Shown in pieces: positions 16,239 to 24,700 of a DNA stretch of 38,228 nucleotides; position 1 is the first letter of the stretch; every line of letters begins with the position of its first letter. The DNA lies in NCBI GenBank assembly GCA_035308525.1, contig DATGGM010000208.1, positions 1-38,228 on the forward strand, given 5' to 3'. The notes beneath the pieces are model-generated. The model saw only the letters and a program-made list of their open reading frames with translations. It ran no database searches and was not told the origin of the DNA. The position numbers were made by a program, and so were the translations under genes. The stretch comes from Bog-159 sp035308525 (GTDB lineage Bacteria > Acidobacteriota > Terriglobia > Bryobacterales > Bryobacteraceae).

Positions 16239-17018
16239 ATGTTGAATAAACGGAAGATAACCACGCTAGGCGTTTGCTTGATGCTGGGGATGTTCGCGGC
16301 GGGCTGCAAAAAGAAGGTTCCGCCACCGGCGCCGCCGCCACCGCCACCGCCAGCAGTCGTGACCCCGCCGCCAGCGGCTCCCAGCATTGTGGAGTTCGTG
16401 GCCGAGCCTTCGTCGATTGAGCGCGGCCAATCATCCACCCTGCGCTGGAACGTGACGGACGCCAGCAGCGTGTCCATCGATAACGGCATCGGCGTGGTCC
16501 AGGCTAACGCCAGCCGCCGCGTGTTCCCGGGCGCCTCAACCACTTACACGCTGACGGCGACCGGACCCGGCGGCTCCAAGACCGCCACGGCCACCGTCAA
16601 CGTAACCGAGCCGCCCGCGCCGCCACCGCCGCCGACAGCCGCGCCCAAGGTCACGCTCGAGCAGATGCTCTCCGGGAGCGTGGTGGACGCCTACTTCGAC
16701 TACGACAAGAACGATATCCGCGAGGATGCCCGCGCCGCGCTGACCAAGGATGCCGATGCGCTGAAGGCCATCTTCGCCAGCTTCCCCGACGCCAGCATCA
16801 CTGTCGAGGGGCATTGCGATGAGCGCGGCTCGGCCGAGTACAACCTGGCTCTGGGCGACCGGCGGGCCGCCTCCGCCAAGGAGTTCCTCACGCAGCTCGG
16901 CGTTCCCGGAGATAAGCTGAAGACCATCAGCTACGGCAAGGAACGTCCGCAGTGCACCGACCATGACGAGGCGTGCTGGCAGAAGAACCGCCGCGCGCAC
17001 TTCTCCACCGGGCAGTAA
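16239..17018 (+). CDS. pal: Peptidoglycan-associated lipoprotein Pal with extra Ig-like domain
   Basis: This 259-residue lipoprotein has a lipobox (FAAGC, Cys23), a Pro-rich linker, an Ig/PKD-like segment (about 49-115, VEFVAEPSSIERGQSSTLRW to TATATVNV), a second Pro-rich linker and an OmpA-type peptidoglycan-binding domain (about 145-259). The OmpA core is clear: AYFDYDKNDIREDAR, ITVEGHCDERGSAEYNLALG and NRRAHFSTGQ. Pal anchors the outer membrane to the cell wall and binds TolB. Usual Pal proteins are about 170-190 residues; the Ig-like insertion explains the extra length. ATG at 16239 has AGGAGG nine bases upstream. Confidence 0.92.
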   Translation: MLNKRKITTLGVCLMLGMFAAGCKKKVPPPAPPPPPPPAVVTPPPAAPSIVEFVAEPSSIERGQSSTLRWNVTDASSVSIDNGIGVVQANASRRVFPGASTTYTLTATGPGGSKTATATVNVTEPPAPPPPPTAAPKVTLEQMLSGSVVDAYFDYDKNDIREDARAALTKDADALKAIFASFPDASITVEGHCDERGSAEYNLALGDRRAASAKEFLTQLGVPGDKLKTISYGKERPQCTDHDEACWQKNRRAHFSTGQ

Positions 17019-17029
17019 AATCGGGTAAG

Positions 17030-17083
17030 GGGCCGGGCTCTCCCGGCCCATCCGCAACTGGCGGGACGGCCAATCCGTCCCGC
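17030..17083 (+). repeat. Two perfect GC-rich hairpins between pal and cpoB
   Basis: Hairpin 1 has 8-bp arms (17030-17037 and 17042-17049, GGGCCGGG/CCCGGCCC, 4-base loop). Hairpin 2 has 9-bp arms (17061-17069 and 17075-17083, GCGGGACGG/CCGTCCCGC, 5-base loop). Neither is followed by a T-run. They occupy most of the 80-base gap and end just before the GAGGAG ribosome binding site of cpoB. They may act as mRNA-processing, stabilising or partial-termination elements. Confidence 0.75.
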
Positions 17084-17098
17084 TCATGAGGAGATCCT

Positions 17099-18040
17099 AT
17101 GACCCTTTGGCGTGGGCTGGTTCCAGCCCTTTTAATCTTCCCCTCTCTGACCTTCGCAGCCAGCAAGGAAATCGTCGAACTATCGCGGGATGTAGCCTTG
17201 CTGCAGGAGCAGATGCGCACCTTGCAGCGCTCCCAGGATGAGAAACTGACCGCCATTCAAGTGCTGGTGCAGCAGGCGCTGGATGCGGCCAACAAGGCCA
17301 ACACTTCCGTGGCGCTGTTGCAGAACAATCTGCAGCAAAGCACCAAGGACCAGCAGAGCAAGGTGGGAACGGCGGTCATCGACCTGGGCGCCAAGGTAGA
17401 CTCCATGACCACCGATGTTTCCGCGCTGCGCGAATCCGTGGCGGATATTTCCAGCCAGATGGGCAAGCTGCAACAACAGATGGTAGATATCGGCAATGCG
17501 GTGAAAACCATTCAATCGCCGGCGGCCCCGCCTCCATCGGGCACCGGTGGGAGTGGACCGGGTGGGGGGTCTGTGGGAGGGCCTGGTCCGGGAGGGACCA
17601 CGCCCGGTATGCCGCAAGTCTCGGCCGATACGCTTTATCAGAACGCCATGCGCGACCAGAGCGGCGGCAAGGATGACTTGGCTCTGCAGGAATACACGCA
17701 GTACCTGGCGGATTACGGCAACCTGGCCCTGGCCCCCAGCGCGCAGTTCCACGTTGCCGAGATTCACCTGAAACAAGGCAAGCTGGACGACGCGCTGCAG
17801 GAGTTCGACATGGTGCTGGAGAAATATCCGGACAACAGCAAAACGCCCGACGCCCTGTACATGAAGGGTGGCACGCTGGTACGGATGGGCAAGCGCACGC
17901 AGGGCAAGCAGGAGTTCTGCGAATTAGTGAAGCGGTTCCCCAGCAGCGATCTGGCTACCAAGTCTCGCGCCCAGGTGAAGAATCTGGGGCTGACCTGCGG
18001 TCCCGCGCCGGCTGCCCCTGTCCGCCGCAAGAAATCGTGA
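17099..18040 (+). CDS. cpoB: Tol-Pal system protein CpoB (YbgF)
   Basis: The 313-residue exported protein has a signal peptide (about 1-21), an N-terminal coiled coil (about 22-140, rich in Q, L and K heptads such as LSRDVALLQEQMRTLQRSQ), a Gly/Pro linker (about 141-175) and C-terminal TPR repeats (about 178-300, YQNAMRDQSGGKDDLALQEY, QFHVAEIHLKQGKLDDALQEF). This is the CpoB layout, which coordinates Tol-Pal with cell-wall synthesis in Enterobacteria. ATG at 17099 has GAGGAG close upstream. It is the last tol gene, seven bases before deoC. Confidence 0.88.
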   Translation: MTLWRGLVPALLIFPSLTFAASKEIVELSRDVALLQEQMRTLQRSQDEKLTAIQVLVQQALDAANKANTSVALLQNNLQQSTKDQQSKVGTAVIDLGAKVDSMTTDVSALRESVADISSQMGKLQQQMVDIGNAVKTIQSPAAPPPSGTGGSGPGGGSVGGPGPGGTTPGMPQVSADTLYQNAMRDQSGGKDDLALQEYTQYLADYGNLALAPSAQFHVAEIHLKQGKLDDALQEFDMVLEKYPDNSKTPDALYMKGGTLVRMGKRTQGKQEFCELVKRFPSSDLATKSRAQVKNLGLTCGPAPAAPVRRKKS

Positions 18041-18047
18041 GGCAGGC

Positions 18048-18788
18048 ATGCCACCCGCTGTAGAGCAGGCGCGCCCGCCGCTCACCCGGTACGAGGATCT
18101 GGCCGGGATGATCGACCACTCCCTGGTGCGGCCGGAACTGACCGACGACGAAGTGATCGCCGGCTGTCAACTGGCGCGCCGCTACCGGGTGGCCAGCGTC
18201 AGCGTGCGCCCGTGCGACGTCGAACTGGCCGTGCGGGAATTGCAGGGCAGCACCGTCAAGGTGGGCAGTGTAGCCGGTTTTCCGCATGGCTCCAGCACGA
18301 CCGCCGTCAAGCTTTACGAAGCGCGCGACGTGCTGCGCCGCGGCGCGCGGGAGATCGACATGGTGCTGAACATCGCCCGCCTGCGCTCCCGGATGTTTCA
18401 GTATGTGGAGACGGAGCTGGTCCAGATGGCCGAAACGTGCCATAAGGAGGGCGCGCTGTTGAAGGTCATCTTCGAGAACGCCTGGCTGACCGACGAATTG
18501 AAGATCGTGGCGTGCCGCATCTGCGGGCGCGCGGGCGTGGATTTCGCAAAGACGTCCACCGGCTGCGCGCCATCCGGCTACACGCTGGAGGATTTGCGGC
18601 TGATGCGCGCGCATTTGCCGGATAGCGTCGGATTGAAGGCCGCCGGCGGCGTGCGCACGCTGGAGAAGGCCAAGGAAGTCTACCAGGCGGGCTGCACGCG
18701 CTTCGGCGCGACCGCCACGGCCGTCATTCTGGACGCCTGGCAAGCCGAGTGCGAGAAAGCCGCGCGCGAGGCCACCCCCAGCTTATGA
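18048..18788 (+). CDS. deoC: Deoxyribose-phosphate aldolase
   Basis: DeoC cleaves 2-deoxyribose-5-phosphate to glyceraldehyde-3-phosphate and acetaldehyde. The 246-residue protein has the key residues of class I DERA: the Schiff-base lysine in DFAKTSTG (Lys168), the proton-relay lysine in GLKAAGGVRT (about Lys197) and an acidic residue in EIDMVLNI (Asp104). The phosphate-site segment SVAGFPHGSS is also present. The gene lies seven bases after cpoB, so it is probably read from the Tol-Pal transcript. It overlaps the aldehyde dehydrogenase gene by four bases (ATGA). Confidence 0.93.
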   Translation: MPPAVEQARPPLTRYEDLAGMIDHSLVRPELTDDEVIAGCQLARRYRVASVSVRPCDVELAVRELQGSTVKVGSVAGFPHGSSTTAVKLYEARDVLRRGAREIDMVLNIARLRSRMFQYVETELVQMAETCHKEGALLKVIFENAWLTDELKIVACRICGRAGVDFAKTSTGCAPSGYTLEDLRLMRAHLPDSVGLKAAGGVRTLEKAKEVYQAGCTRFGATATAVILDAWQAECEKAAREATPSL

Positions 18789-20242
18789 CTCGCCATCGCA
18801 TGTACATTAACGGCCAGCGCACCGAAAGCCACCGGAGCGCTTGGTTCCCGGTCTACGATCCCTCGACCGAAGAGATTATCGCGGAAGTCCCCGACTCCGA
18901 CGCCAGCGATATCGATCGCGCGGTGCAGGCTGCCGCGGCGGCCTTCGCGTCCGGCCCCTGGCCGCAAACCACCGCGCAGGATCGTGGCCGGCTGCTTTTC
19001 AAGCTGGCCGATCGCATCCGCGCGCACGCCCCGGCGCTGGCCGAACTGGAATCGCGCAATTGCGGCAAGCCCATCGTCGAAGCGGAATTCGACATCAACG
19101 ATACCGCCACGTGCTTTGAATACTACGGCGGGCTGGCCAACAAGGTGATGGGGCACGTAAACCCGGTGCCGGATAACGCCCTGAGCTTCACGCTGCGCGA
19201 GCCGGTTGGTGTGGCGGGCCAGATCATCCCCTGGAATTATCCGCTGCTGATGGCCGCCTGGAAGCTGGCGCCCGCGCTGGCCGCCGGGTGCACCTGCGTG
19301 CTGAAGCCGGCCGAGCAGACGCCGCTCTCGGCGCTCGAGATCGCCGGTTACTTCGAGGATATCGGGTTTCCGCCGGGCGTAATCAACATCGTCACAGGCT
19401 TCGGCGAAACTGCCGGCGCCCCCCTGGTCGCGCACCCGGCAGTCAGCAAGATCGCCTTCACCGGCAGCGCGGCGGTCGGGAAGCTTATTGTGAAAAGCGC
19501 GGCCGATACCGTCAAGCGCGTCACGCTCGAACTGGGCGGCAAATCGCCTAACATTTTCTTTGCGGATGCCGACTTCGAAGCCGCCATCGACGGCGCGCTC
19601 TTTGGGGTTTTCATCAACCAGGGAGAAGTCTGTTCGGCGGGCAGCCGCATCCTGGTGGAGAAGTCCATCTACAGCAAGTTCGTGGAAGCCATGGTGGAGA
19701 AATCCAAGCGCATTCGCCTGGGCGCGCCCCTCGACCGCGAAACCAAGATGGGGCCGCTGGTGAGCCGTGCGCAGTACGATCGCGTGCGCCAGTATCAGGA
19801 GCTTGGCAAGACGGAAGCCAGGCTGGCCGCGGGCGGCGGCCGGGCGGCATCCCACGCCAGAGGATATTACGTCGAGCCGACCATCTTCGCCGACGTCGAT
19901 AATAACGCCCGCATCGCGCGCGAGGAGATCTTCGGCCCGGTGGCCGCAGTCATTCCGTTCGACGGCGAAGCCGATGCCATCCGTATTGCCAACGACACGC
20001 CCTATGGGCTGGCCGCCGCAGTCTGGTCGCGCGATATCTTCCGCGCGTTCCGCATCGTCAAGGCCCTGCGCGCCGGCATCGTGTGGGTGAACCACATGCA
20101 GCCGACCTATGTGGAAGCCCCCTGGGGCGGGTACAAACAGTCCGGCTTCGGCCGCGAACTGGGTCCGTGGGGGATCGAAGAGTACCTGGAAACCAAACAG
20201 GTCTACATCAACCTGAACGAGCAGCCCATCGGCTGGTATTGA
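18785..20242 (+). CDS. NAD(P)-dependent aldehyde dehydrogenase
   Basis: The 485-residue protein is a standard-length ALDH superfamily member. Key residues are visible: Asn151 in PWNYPLLMAAW, Glu249 in VTLELGGKSP, the catalytic Cys283 in GEVCSAGSR, and the cofactor segment FTGSAAVGK. The substrate cannot be read from sequence; closest in style are acetaldehyde and betaine-aldehyde type enzymes. The ATG at 18785 overlaps the deoC stop as ATGA, so translational coupling is likely. This makes acetaldehyde from DeoC a plausible substrate. The C-terminal EEYLETKQVYINL pattern is typical of the family. Confidence 0.93.
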   Translation: MTRHRMYINGQRTESHRSAWFPVYDPSTEEIIAEVPDSDASDIDRAVQAAAAAFASGPWPQTTAQDRGRLLFKLADRIRAHAPALAELESRNCGKPIVEAEFDINDTATCFEYYGGLANKVMGHVNPVPDNALSFTLREPVGVAGQIIPWNYPLLMAAWKLAPALAAGCTCVLKPAEQTPLSALEIAGYFEDIGFPPGVINIVTGFGETAGAPLVAHPAVSKIAFTGSAAVGKLIVKSAADTVKRVTLELGGKSPNIFFADADFEAAIDGALFGVFINQGEVCSAGSRILVEKSIYSKFVEAMVEKSKRIRLGAPLDRETKMGPLVSRAQYDRVRQYQELGKTEARLAAGGGRAASHARGYYVEPTIFADVDNNARIAREEIFGPVAAVIPFDGEADAIRIANDTPYGLAAAVWSRDIFRAFRIVKALRAGIVWVNHMQPTYVEAPWGGYKQSGFGRELGPWGIEEYLETKQVYINLNEQPIGWY

Positions 20243-20250
20243 GCCGCGCC

Positions 20251-22683
20251 ATGCGACACGTTCGCTACGCCGCTCGTTCGTTGCGCAACAGCCCGGGTTT
20301 CGCGGTTTCCGCTATCCTGACTCTGGCGCTGGGTATCGGCGCAAATACCGCGATCTTCAGCGTGCTCGAAGGCGTGCTGCTGTCGCCCCTGCCCTATCGC
20401 GATCCGGATCGCCTGGTGCTGGTTTTGCTCTACAATCGATCGCTGAAGTATGCAACGGATATGTCGTATCCCGACTTCCTCGATTGGCAGCGGCATTCCC
20501 GCTCGTTTGAAGGAATCGCGGCGTATACGGCGCGGGGCTTCGATCTGACCGGCCGCGGCGCGGCCGAGCACCTTGCAGGGAAAGAGGTTTCCGCGAGCTT
20601 CTTCGGCACCCTGGGCGTCCGGCCGGCCCTCGGCCGTGATTTCGCGGCGGCGGAAGATGTTCCAGGCGGCATGCCGGCCGCGGTCATCAGCGATCATCTC
20701 TGGCGCAGCCGCTTTCAGGCGAACCCGGCGGCGTTAGGAAGGACCATTACGCTGAGTGGCGTCGATTATACGGTCATAGGCGTTTTGCCGCGCAGTTTTC
20801 GATTCGGCACCGAGGAAGCCAGCGTCTACACAACGCTCGGGCGCGGCGATCCGCTGGTTCTCACCGATCGTACAATTCATAATCTGGCCTCTGTCGCCCG
20901 CCTGAAGCCGGATGTCGGTTTAGGTCAGGCCCGGGCCGAGATGAGCAATGTTCAAGAGACTATCGATCGGGAGAATCCCGCCACGGAACGGGGCCAGGGA
21001 ATCTATATCGCGCCGTTCAAGCAGGCCATGGTGGAGGACGTGAGCGGCACGCTTCTCCTGCTGCTGGGAGCCGTAGGCCTGGTTTTGCTGATCGCATGCG
21101 CCAACGTCGCCAATCTGTTGCTGGCACGATCGGCGGCCCGCGCGCGCGAATTTGCCGTTCGGCTGGCGCTCGGTGCAAACCGCCTGCAAATAATGCGGCA
21201 GTTGACCAGCGAGACCGTGCTTTTGGCACTCACCGGCGGCGCTCTGGGAGTTGTGATCGCGAAATGGGGCCTTCCCGCGATCCTGGCCGCGGTGCCGGGG
21301 GGCCTGCCGCGGACCGGGAACATCGGGCTGGATACGTCGGTTCTTCTGTTCACCCTTGGCATTTCCATGGCCGTCGGAATTCTGTTCGGGCTCGTGCCGT
21401 CATGGAGTTGTACCAGGAATGAGCCGCTGGCGGCATTGAGCCAGGGAGGCCGCGGTTCGTCAGGCGGCAGCCAGCGGCTGCAACGCGCGTTAGCAATCGT
21501 GCAGATTTCCATGGCTCTGATCCTGCTGACGGGTGCCAGCCTGCTGCTGCGCACGATCCAGAATCTGTGGCGAGTCGATCCGGGCTTCGATACGCAAGGC
21601 GTGATCTCATTCAAGGTGGGCCTTTCGCCTTCCGCTTTCCGGACGCCAACGGACACGCGCGTTTCCTATCAGCAGCTGATCGAACGCATCCAACGGATTC
21701 CGTACGTACAAGCGGCCGACTTCACCGCCCTGGTGCCGCTAAGCCAGATGGACAACTCCGGGCCTTTCTGGGTGGGAGGGCGGAGGCCCGCATCCATGGC
21801 CGAGGCGCCGCGCACCACGTACTATTGGACCGGTCCCGATTATCTGAGGACCATGCGCATCCCCCTCCTCGAAGGCCGCTATCTCAGCCCGCGGGACACC
21901 GCCGGATCCGCGCCGGTCATCGTGATCAACACCGTCCTGGCGCGCACCTATTTTCCGCACAGCGACCCCGTGGGTCAGAGCATGACGGTCCCCCATTGGG
22001 GCGACGCCCGTATCATCGGCGTCGTAGGCCACGTGCAACACTGGCGGCTGGATGGCTCCGCCGACCAGTACCCGCAAAATCAGGTGTATGCATCCTTCTA
22101 TCAGCTCGCGGATGCGTGGGTGCCGGCGTTCCAGCGGGACATCACATTGATCGTTCGCGCGCAGCCGGGCGCCGCGGCGGTGATACCGGCGATCCAGGCA
22201 GCGGTTAACGGCGCCAGTGCCGGCCAGCCGCTTTATGAGATCCGCGGCATGCGGGAACTTGTCTCCGGGTCGATGGCGCCCGAGCGTCTGCCTATGGTGC
22301 TTCTTGGCGTTTTTGCGATTCTGGCGTTGCTGTTAGCGTTTGTCGGAATCTATGGCGTGATCTCCTACGCGATGACCCAGCGCGTGCGGGAGTTGGGGAT
22401 TCGTATGGCGCTGGGCGCAGTCAGGCGGGACGTCCTGCGGATGGTGGTCGGGCAGGGCCTGCGGCTGGCAATGGCCGGTATCGCCGCCGGGGTGGCCGCG
22501 GCGCTCCTCCTCACCAGAGTCTTGCCGAGCTTCTCGCACCTGCTTTATGGAGTCCAGGCCAGCGATCCCACAACATTGATCGCCGTTTCGCTGGTATTGC
22601 TGATTGCGTCTGCTCTGGCCTGCTATATTCCAGCGCGCCGTGCAGCCAGCCTGGATCCCATGACCGCGCTCCGTCACGATTAG
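20251..22683 (+). CDS. MacB/FtsX-type ABC permease of the acidobacterial ADOP kind
   Basis: The 810-residue membrane protein has the layout of acidobacterial duplicated permeases: two copies of [MacB periplasmic core plus FtsX transmembrane domain]. Unit one opens with RHVRYAARSLRNSPGFAVSAILTLALGIGANTAIFS, with three helices around residues 265-425. Unit two begins near residue 420 (RLQRALAIVQISMALILLTGASLLL) and ends with helices around 690-800 (FAILALLLAFVGIYGVISYAMTQR; ELGIRMALGA). No ABC ATPase gene is adjacent, as is usual for these orphan permeases. The ATG at 20251 begins the family's normal N-terminus; no clear ribosome binding site precedes it. Cargo is unknown. Confidence 0.88.
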   Translation: MRHVRYAARSLRNSPGFAVSAILTLALGIGANTAIFSVLEGVLLSPLPYRDPDRLVLVLLYNRSLKYATDMSYPDFLDWQRHSRSFEGIAAYTARGFDLTGRGAAEHLAGKEVSASFFGTLGVRPALGRDFAAAEDVPGGMPAAVISDHLWRSRFQANPAALGRTITLSGVDYTVIGVLPRSFRFGTEEASVYTTLGRGDPLVLTDRTIHNLASVARLKPDVGLGQARAEMSNVQETIDRENPATERGQGIYIAPFKQAMVEDVSGTLLLLLGAVGLVLLIACANVANLLLARSAARAREFAVRLALGANRLQIMRQLTSETVLLALTGGALGVVIAKWGLPAILAAVPGGLPRTGNIGLDTSVLLFTLGISMAVGILFGLVPSWSCTRNEPLAALSQGGRGSSGGSQRLQRALAIVQISMALILLTGASLLLRTIQNLWRVDPGFDTQGVISFKVGLSPSAFRTPTDTRVSYQQLIERIQRIPYVQAADFTALVPLSQMDNSGPFWVGGRRPASMAEAPRTTYYWTGPDYLRTMRIPLLEGRYLSPRDTAGSAPVIVINTVLARTYFPHSDPVGQSMTVPHWGDARIIGVVGHVQHWRLDGSADQYPQNQVYASFYQLADAWVPAFQRDITLIVRAQPGAAAVIPAIQAAVNGASAGQPLYEIRGMRELVSGSMAPERLPMVLLGVFAILALLLAFVGIYGVISYAMTQRVRELGIRMALGAVRRDVLRMVVGQGLRLAMAGIAAGVAAALLLTRVLPSFSHLLYGVQASDPTTLIAVSLVLLIASALACYIPARRAASLDPMTALRHD

Positions 22684-22825
22684 CGTGATGAGGATCCGCC
22701 TCCATTCCCGCGAACAAAACGCGCCTGGATGCGTAATAAACTAGTGGTTCACGCGTCACCATAGCGCAACGCGAGCGCGCGCCAGCCCAGCGGTGTGGCT
22801 CGCCATCTGTAAATGGTTGATTTCA

Positions 22826-24700
22826 ATGAGACTATCGCATACTCAGATCCGAATTCCATGCATAATCCTGGCTTTATGCGGCTGCGCGGCAGCCCAGAAC
22901 GAAATCAGTATCCGGCCCCCCGAGGGCGGATTGGGCTTCCTCACGCGTCCTTATCAAGCCGGTAGCGTTCCGGCCGTGCGCCTCGAGAACTCCTCCCGCA
23001 TCGCTTCGCTGATTCGCGCGGGCAACCTTTACCTGGCGGCGCAGGACGTGGTAGCGCTGGCCATCGAGAACAATATCGACGTAGAGATTCAACGCTACGG
23101 ACCGCTGCTGGCAAAGGAGGTCTTGCTGCGCGCGCAGGCCGGCGGCGCCCTCCGTAGCGTCGGACTTCCGGTAGCAGCGGGCCCCCAAAGCGTCAGCCTG
23201 CAGGGTGTCAGCGCGAACACCGCTACCGCCCTGAGCGCCGGCACGGGCGTGAGTTCCGGCGGCGGCATCGTCACCCAGTTGGGGCCGCCGATTCCTGCTC
23301 TGGACCCCACTGTTGTCGGAATCGCGTCCTTCTCCCACTCGAGCACGCCGCAGAGCAACACCGTGGCCACCGGGGTCAGCAACCTGGTTGCTTCCACGCG
23401 AAGCTACCAGGCCCAGTACATCCAAAACTGGGATTTCGGACTGAACGCGCAGGTGACTTACGCTACCCGGCATGTGTCGATCAACAGCCCGTCCTATAAC
23501 TTGAATCCGTTCACTTCGGGCTTTGCGGATCTGCTGCTGACCCAAAACCTCCTCTACGGCTTCGGGCGCGCCGTCGCGGGACGCAATATTCGCGTGCAAA
23601 AGAACAACGTGAAAGTCAGCGATCTGCAATTCAAGCTGCAGGTAATGACCACGGTTTCCGGGGCGCTCAATCTCTACTGGGACCTGGTGAGCTTCGATGA
23701 AGATGTGCACGCGCGCGAACGGGAAGTAGCCACCGCGCAGCAACTGCTCGAGGACAATAAAAAGCTGGTCGAATTCGGCACGGCGGCGCCCATTGAAATC
23801 ACGCGGGCGGAGTCCCAGTTGTACGCCAGCCAGCAGGACCTGGTGACCGCGCAGACCAATCTGCTGCAACAGGAGACCGTCCTGAAGAATGCCTTGACCC
23901 GCAACGGCGTGGCCGCCGCCGGCTTGTCCAATGTTCACATCATTCCGCTCGACAAGATCGCGGTGCCCGCGCAGGACGAGGTCCGGCCGCTGGAAGATCT
24001 GATTCAGGAAGCCATCGGCAAGCGTCCGGAGATGGCCCAGGCGCGCCTGAACCTGGAGAGCAACCAGATGAACCTGGTGGGCATCAGGAGCGAGCTCAAG
24101 CCCACCCTGCAGGCATTCACGGAGCTGACCAACAACGGCCTGGTCGGCCAGCTGTTCGGCACGTCCATGGACATCGGCGGCTACAGCGATCTGCTGGGCC
24201 AGATCGCCCGCCGCAACTATCCCAATTATTCGGCGGGCATTTCACTGAATATTCCGCTTCGCAACCGTGCCGCCCAGGCCGATTACGCCACCAGCATGCT
24301 GGAACTGCGCCAGAACGAGCTGAACCTGCGCAAGAACATCAACCAGATTCGCGTGGACGTGCAGAATGCCCTGATCGGCCTGCAGCAGGCCCGCTCGCGG
24401 CACGAGGCCGCCGTGAAATCCCGGGTGCTCCAGGAACAGACCCTGGCGGGCGATCAGAAGCGCTACCGGTTGGGAGCGGTGGTCTCGTTCCAGGTAGTGC
24501 AGGACCAGCGGGATCTGGCTTCCGCCCAAAGCGCGGAGGTGCAGAGCATGGCCAATTACACGCACGCGCGTATCGCCCTCGATCAAGCCCTGGGCACAAC
24601 ACTCGAAGTCAATCATATCGCCGTCGACGAAGCGCTGGCCGGCCATATCTCGCAGGCATCCACGCTGCCGGCTGAGCTGCCGCAGGAGGTGCGCCCATGA
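22826..24700 (+). CDS. TolC-family outer membrane efflux protein (first of tandem pair)
   Basis: This 624-residue protein has a signal peptide (about 1-23) and the outer membrane efflux pattern. An early motif LYLAAQDVVALAIENNIDVEIQRYGPLLAKEVLLRA is followed by a variable Ser/Gly-rich region (about 110-190). Long alpha-helical barrel segments then repeat in two halves (LNLYWDLVSFDEDVHAREREVATAQQLLEDNKKLVEFGTA; RPEMAQARLNLESNQMNLVGI; RSRHEAAVKSRVLQEQTLAGDQKRYRLGAV). TolC proteins form trimeric export channels. It is longer than classic TolC (about 470-490). The ATG at 22826 is chosen for the signal peptide; a GTG start lies 33 bases earlier. It overlaps the next paralogue by four bases. Confidence 0.87.
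   Translation: MRLSHTQIRIPCIILALCGCAAAQNEISIRPPEGGLGFLTRPYQAGSVPAVRLENSSRIASLIRAGNLYLAAQDVVALAIENNIDVEIQRYGPLLAKEVLLRAQAGGALRSVGLPVAAGPQSVSLQGVSANTATALSAGTGVSSGGGIVTQLGPPIPALDPTVVGIASFSHSSTPQSNTVATGVSNLVASTRSYQAQYIQNWDFGLNAQVTYATRHVSINSPSYNLNPFTSGFADLLLTQNLLYGFGRAVAGRNIRVQKNNVKVSDLQFKLQVMTTVSGALNLYWDLVSFDEDVHAREREVATAQQLLEDNKKLVEFGTAAPIEITRAESQLYASQQDLVTAQTNLLQQETVLKNALTRNGVAAAGLSNVHIIPLDKIAVPAQDEVRPLEDLIQEAIGKRPEMAQARLNLESNQMNLVGIRSELKPTLQAFTELTNNGLVGQLFGTSMDIGGYSDLLGQIARRNYPNYSAGISLNIPLRNRAAQADYATSMLELRQNELNLRKNINQIRVDVQNALIGLQQARSRHEAAVKSRVLQEQTLAGDQKRYRLGAVVSFQVVQDQRDLASAQSAEVQSMANYTHARIALDQALGTTLEVNHIAVDEALAGHISQASTLPAELPQEVRP

Noticed and set aside
20083..20250. Extension of the permease frame into the aldehyde dehydrogenase gene
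   Set aside because: It overlaps a solid gene; the standard permease N-terminus begins at 20251.
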